From contig NZ_JAFCJS010000006.1 of assembly GCF_018130825.1 (NCBI RefSeq), forward strand, positions 372,001 through 436,000: DNA of 64,000 nt, in the 5' to 3' direction. Below are positions 61,267 through 64,000 of the stretch, piece after piece (positions within the stretch are counted from its first letter, which is position 1; the number at the start of each line of letters is the position of its first letter). The translations under genes and the position numbers were made by a program. Below the pieces are notes generated by a model, which did no database searches, was not told where the DNA came from, and saw nothing but the letters and a program-made list of their open reading frames with translations. The DNA is from Bradyrhizobium liaoningense. Lineage in GTDB: Bacteria; Pseudomonadota; Alphaproteobacteria; Rhizobiales; Xanthobacteraceae.

Positions 61267-64000
61267 ATGTCCCTCCAGACAATACCATCCGACGCCACTG
61301 AGCATCGCCCCAATCGCCCTGAGGACGCCCAGGCGCTGGAAGCGGATGCCCGGCTGCGGGACGATATCCGCCTGCTCGGGCGCATCCTGGGCGACACGGT
61401 GCGCGACCAGGAAGGGGCTGATGTGTTCGACTTGGTCGAGCGTATCAGGCAAACCTCGATCCGGTTCCACCGCGACGAGGACCGGCTCGCCCGCCGCGAG
61501 CTCGAGCAGATCCTCGACAGCATGTCGACCTCCGAGACGGTGCGGATCGTCCGCGCCTTCAGCTATTTCTCGCACCTTGCCAACATCGCCGAGGACCAGA
61601 ACAACATCCGCCAGATGCGCGCTCGCGCGGCGGCCAAGAATGGCGGATCCGGCGTGCTGGCGGAGACGTTGGCGCACGCCAAGGCGGCCGGCATCGGTCC
61701 CGACCAGCTCCGCAATTTCTTCAAGACCGCGCTCGTCAGCCCGGTGCTGACCGCGCACCCGACCGAGGTCCGCCGCAAGAGCACCATGGACCGCGAGATG
61801 GAGATCGCTGGCCTGCTCGATCGCCGCGAGCGCGTCGCGCTGACCGCGGACGAGGCCGCCGCCAGCGACGAGCAGCTCCGCCGCGAGGTGCTGACGCTGT
61901 GGCAGACCAACCTCCTGCGCCGGACCAAGCTCACTGTGCTCGACGAGGTCGGCAACGGCCTGTCGTTCTACGATTATACCTTCCTGCGCGAGGTGCCGCG
62001 GCTGGTCAACGTGCTGGAGGACCGGCTGGAGGAGGGCGAGCAGGCGGCGGGCGAGCTCGCCTCGTTCCTGCGCATGGGCAGCTGGATCGGCGGCGACCGC
62101 GACGGCAATCCCTTCGTCACCGCCGACGTCATGCGCGGCACGCTGCGGCTGCAGTCGAGCCGGGTGATGCAGTTCTATCTGAACGAGCTGCACGTGCTCG
62201 GTGCGGAACTGTCGATCGCGGCGCATCTCGCCGACGTCTCGGAGGAGCTACGCACGCTGGCGGAGCGCTCGCCGGACAATTCGCCGCACCGGAGCGGCGA
62301 GCCCTATCGCCTCGCAGTCTCCGGTATCTATGCGCGCCTGACCGCGACGGCCGAAGCGCTCGAGGTCGAGATCACTCGCCGGCCGGTCGGCAAAGGCAGG
62401 CCTTACGAGAGCGTCAGGGAGTTGCAGGCCGATCTCGACGTGCTGCACCGCTCGCTGATCTCCAACAACGCCCGCGTCATCGCCCGCGGCCGGCTGCGGC
62501 TGCTCCGGCGCGCGGTGGATTGCTTCGGCTTCCATCTGGCGCGGCTCGACATCCGCCAGAACTCGGCGGTGCACGAGCGCACCATCGCCGAGCTGATGGA
62601 TGCCGCCAACCCCGGCATGTCGTATCTGGCGCTCGGCGAGGAGGCGCGCATCTCGCTACTGACCAACGAGCTGCGCTCGACGCGTTCGCTGGTCTCGCCA
62701 TTCGTCAAGTATAGCGACGAGACCATGGGCGAGCTCAACGTCTTCCATGCCGCCGCTGAAGCGCATGCGAAGTTCGGCTCGGACGCCATTCCCCAATGCA
62801 TCATCTCGATGTGCAAGGGCATGTCCGACATGCTCGAGGTCGCGGTGCTCCTGAAGGAGGTCGGCCTCGTCCATCCCTCCGGGCGCAGCGCCATCAACAT
62901 CGTGCCGCTGTTCGAGACCATCGAGGACCTGCAGGCCTCGAGTGGGATCATGGACCGCATGCTGTCGCTGCACGATTACCGCCGCCTCGTCGACAGCCGC
63001 GGCAGCGTGCAGGAGGTGATGCTCGGCTATTCCGACAGCAACAAGGACGGCGGCTTCGTCACCTCGGGCTGGGAGCTCTACAAGGCCGAGATCGGCCTCG
63101 TCGAGGTGTTCGAGCGCCACCACGTGCGGCTGCGCCTGTTCCACGGCCGCGGCGGCTCGGTCGGCCGCGGCGGCGGGCCGAGCTATGACGCCATCATCGC
63201 GCAGCCCGGCGGCGCGGTGAACGGCCAGATCCGCATCACCGAGCAGGGCGAGATCATCTCGTCGAAATATTCCAACGCCGAAGTCGGCCGCAACAATCTG
63301 GAGATCCTGGCCGCCGCGACGCTGGAAGCAAGCCTGCTGCATCCGCGCCAGAGCGCGCCGCGCCGCGAATATCTGGTCGCGATGGACGAGCTTTCGAATC
63401 TCGCGTTCAAGGCCTATCGCGGCCTCGTCTACGAGACCGAGGGCTTCGTCGATTACTTCTGGGCTTCCACGGTCATCAACGAGATCGCGACGCTGAACAT
63501 CGGCAGCCGTCCGGCCTCGCGCAAGAAGACCCGCGCGATCGAGGATCTGCGCGCCATTCCCTGGGTGTTTTCCTGGGCGCAATGCCGCCTGATGCTGCCG
63601 GGCTGGTACGGTTTCGGCAGCGCAGTCGAGCAGTGGATCGCCGAGCATCCGCAACAGGGCATGCCGTTCCTGAAAGAGCTCTACAAGGAATGGCCGTTCT
63701 TCCGCATGCTCTTGTCGAACATGGACATGGTGCTCGCAAAGAGCTCGATCGCGATCGCCTCGCGCTATGCCGAGCTGGTGCCTGACGAAGCCTTGCGTGA
63801 AAAAATCTTCGGCCGCATCCGCCGCGAATGGCATTCCTGCATCGAGACGCTCTTGGACATCATGGGCCAGGACCGGCTGCTACAGGGCAATCCGCTGCTG
63901 GAGCGCTCGGTGCGCCACCGCTTCCCCTATCTCGACCCGCTCAACCACGTGCAGGTCGAGCTCTTGAAGGAGCATCGCGCGCAGAATCCCGACGAGCAGG
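61267..64000 (+). CDS. ppc: Phosphoenolpyruvate carboxylase, C terminus outside window
   Basis: The open frame runs from ATG at 61267 ([16 protein letters not shown]) with ggggag upstream to the right edge, about 911 codons. PEPC signatures are present: the active-site His motif [26 protein letters not shown] and the glycine-rich [17 protein letters not shown], followed by [10 protein letters not shown]. The enzyme adds bicarbonate to phosphoenolpyruvate to make oxaloacetate, an anaplerotic reaction in the cytoplasm. The C-terminal conserved tail lies beyond the window. The island ends about 300 bp upstream of the gene, in the promoter region, and might affect its expression. Confidence 0.95.
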   Translation, partial: MSLQTIPSDATEHRPNRPEDAQALEADARLRDDIRLLGRILGDTVRDQEGADVFDLVERIRQTSIRFHRDEDRLARRELEQILDSMSTSETVRIVRAFSYFSHLANIAEDQNNIRQMRARAAAKNGGSGVLAETLAHAKAAGIGPDQLRNFFKTALVSPVLTAHPTEVRRKSTMDREMEIAGLLDRRERVALTADEAAASDEQLRREVLTLWQTNLLRRTKLTVLDEVGNGLSFYDYTFLREVPRLVNVLEDRLEEGEQAAGELASFLRMGSWIGGDRDGNPFVTADVMRGTLRLQSSRVMQFYLNELHVLGAELSIAAHLADVSEELRTLAERSPDNSPHRSGEPYRLAVSGIYARLTATAEALEVEITRRPVGKGRPYESVRELQADLDVLHRSLISNNARVIARGRLRLLRRAVDCFGFHLARLDIRQNSAVHERTIAELMDAANPGMSYLALGEEARISLLTNELRSTRSLVSPFVKYSDETMGELNVFHAAAEAHAKFGSDAIPQCIISMCKGMSDMLEVAVLLKEVGLVHPSGRSAINIVPLFETIEDLQASSGIMDRMLSLHDYRRLVDSRGSVQEVMLGYSDSNKDGGFVTSGWELYKAEIGLVEVFERHHVRLRLFHGRGGSVGRGGGPSYDAIIAQPGGAVNGQIRITEQGEIISSKYSNAEVGRNNLEILAAATLEASLLHPRQSAPRREYLVAMDELSNLAFKAYRGLVYETEGFVDYFWASTVINEIATLNIGSRPASRKKTRAIEDLRAIPWVFSWAQCRLMLPGWYGFGSAVEQWIAEHPQQGMPFLKELYKEWPFFRMLLSNMDMVLAKSSIAIASRYAELVPDEALREKIFGRIRREWHSCIETLLDIMGQDRLLQGNPLLERSVRHRFPYLDPLNHVQVELLKEHRAQNPDEQ

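Overview
The window reads as chromosome of a Bradyrhizobium-like alphaproteobacterium (Nitrobacteraceae). The base composition is GC-rich, the gene order is dense, and the intergenic gaps carry the families of palindromic repeats that are typical of that group. This assignment comes from recognising protein families and repeats, not from a database search.

Bases 1-7400 hold a LysR regulator with a partial M20 amidohydrolase downstream of it. Divergent to them are a DUF1445 hydro-lyase/D-glutamate cyclase-like gene and a complete branched-chain-amino-acid-type ABC transporter (binding protein, two permeases, two ATPases) with overlapping genes. Bases 7768-11733 hold the four enzymes of acid-sugar (L-threonate/tetronate) catabolism: OtnC, LtnD, OtnI and OtnK. 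After these come a chemoreceptor, an RND efflux pump with its adaptor, and then (18.3-40.8 kb) a long run of CoA-ester and oxidation genes. That run contains a thiolase-like protein, nitronate monooxygenase, Baeyer-Villiger monooxygenase, GST, flavin reductase, two acyl-CoA dehydrogenases, four crotonases, two acyl-CoA ligases, two SDRs, and an APH-like/DUF6285 pair. A second chemoreceptor sits inside it. The arrangement suggests import and beta-oxidation-like breakdown of fatty, alicyclic or aromatic acids.

Bases 42620-60970 are an integrated mobile island of about 18.35 kb, bounded by a 14-bp direct repeat (cattgcgcagggaa). Its order is tyrosine integrase, AlpA-like regulator, small genes, TOPRIM primase-helicase, a dense GGACA/TGTCC array that may be a replication origin, a terminase-small-subunit-like protein, and a HK97 prohead-protease-like protein. 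After these comes a minus-strand cargo block with a GIY-YIG-like protein, thermonuclease, kinase-like protein, internally deleted SRAP, unknown protein, GNAT protein and zinc-ribbon protein. A plus-strand trio follows: a McrB-like AAA+ protein with extra N-terminal domains, a McrC-like nuclease, and a third protein with a PD-(D/E)XK core. This looks like a phage-satellite-type element carrying an anti-phage cargo. It has split a host palindromic repeat whose two halves lie outside the two ends.

Beyond the island the window ends inside phosphoenolpyruvate carboxylase. I saw no tRNA, rRNA or CRISPR array.
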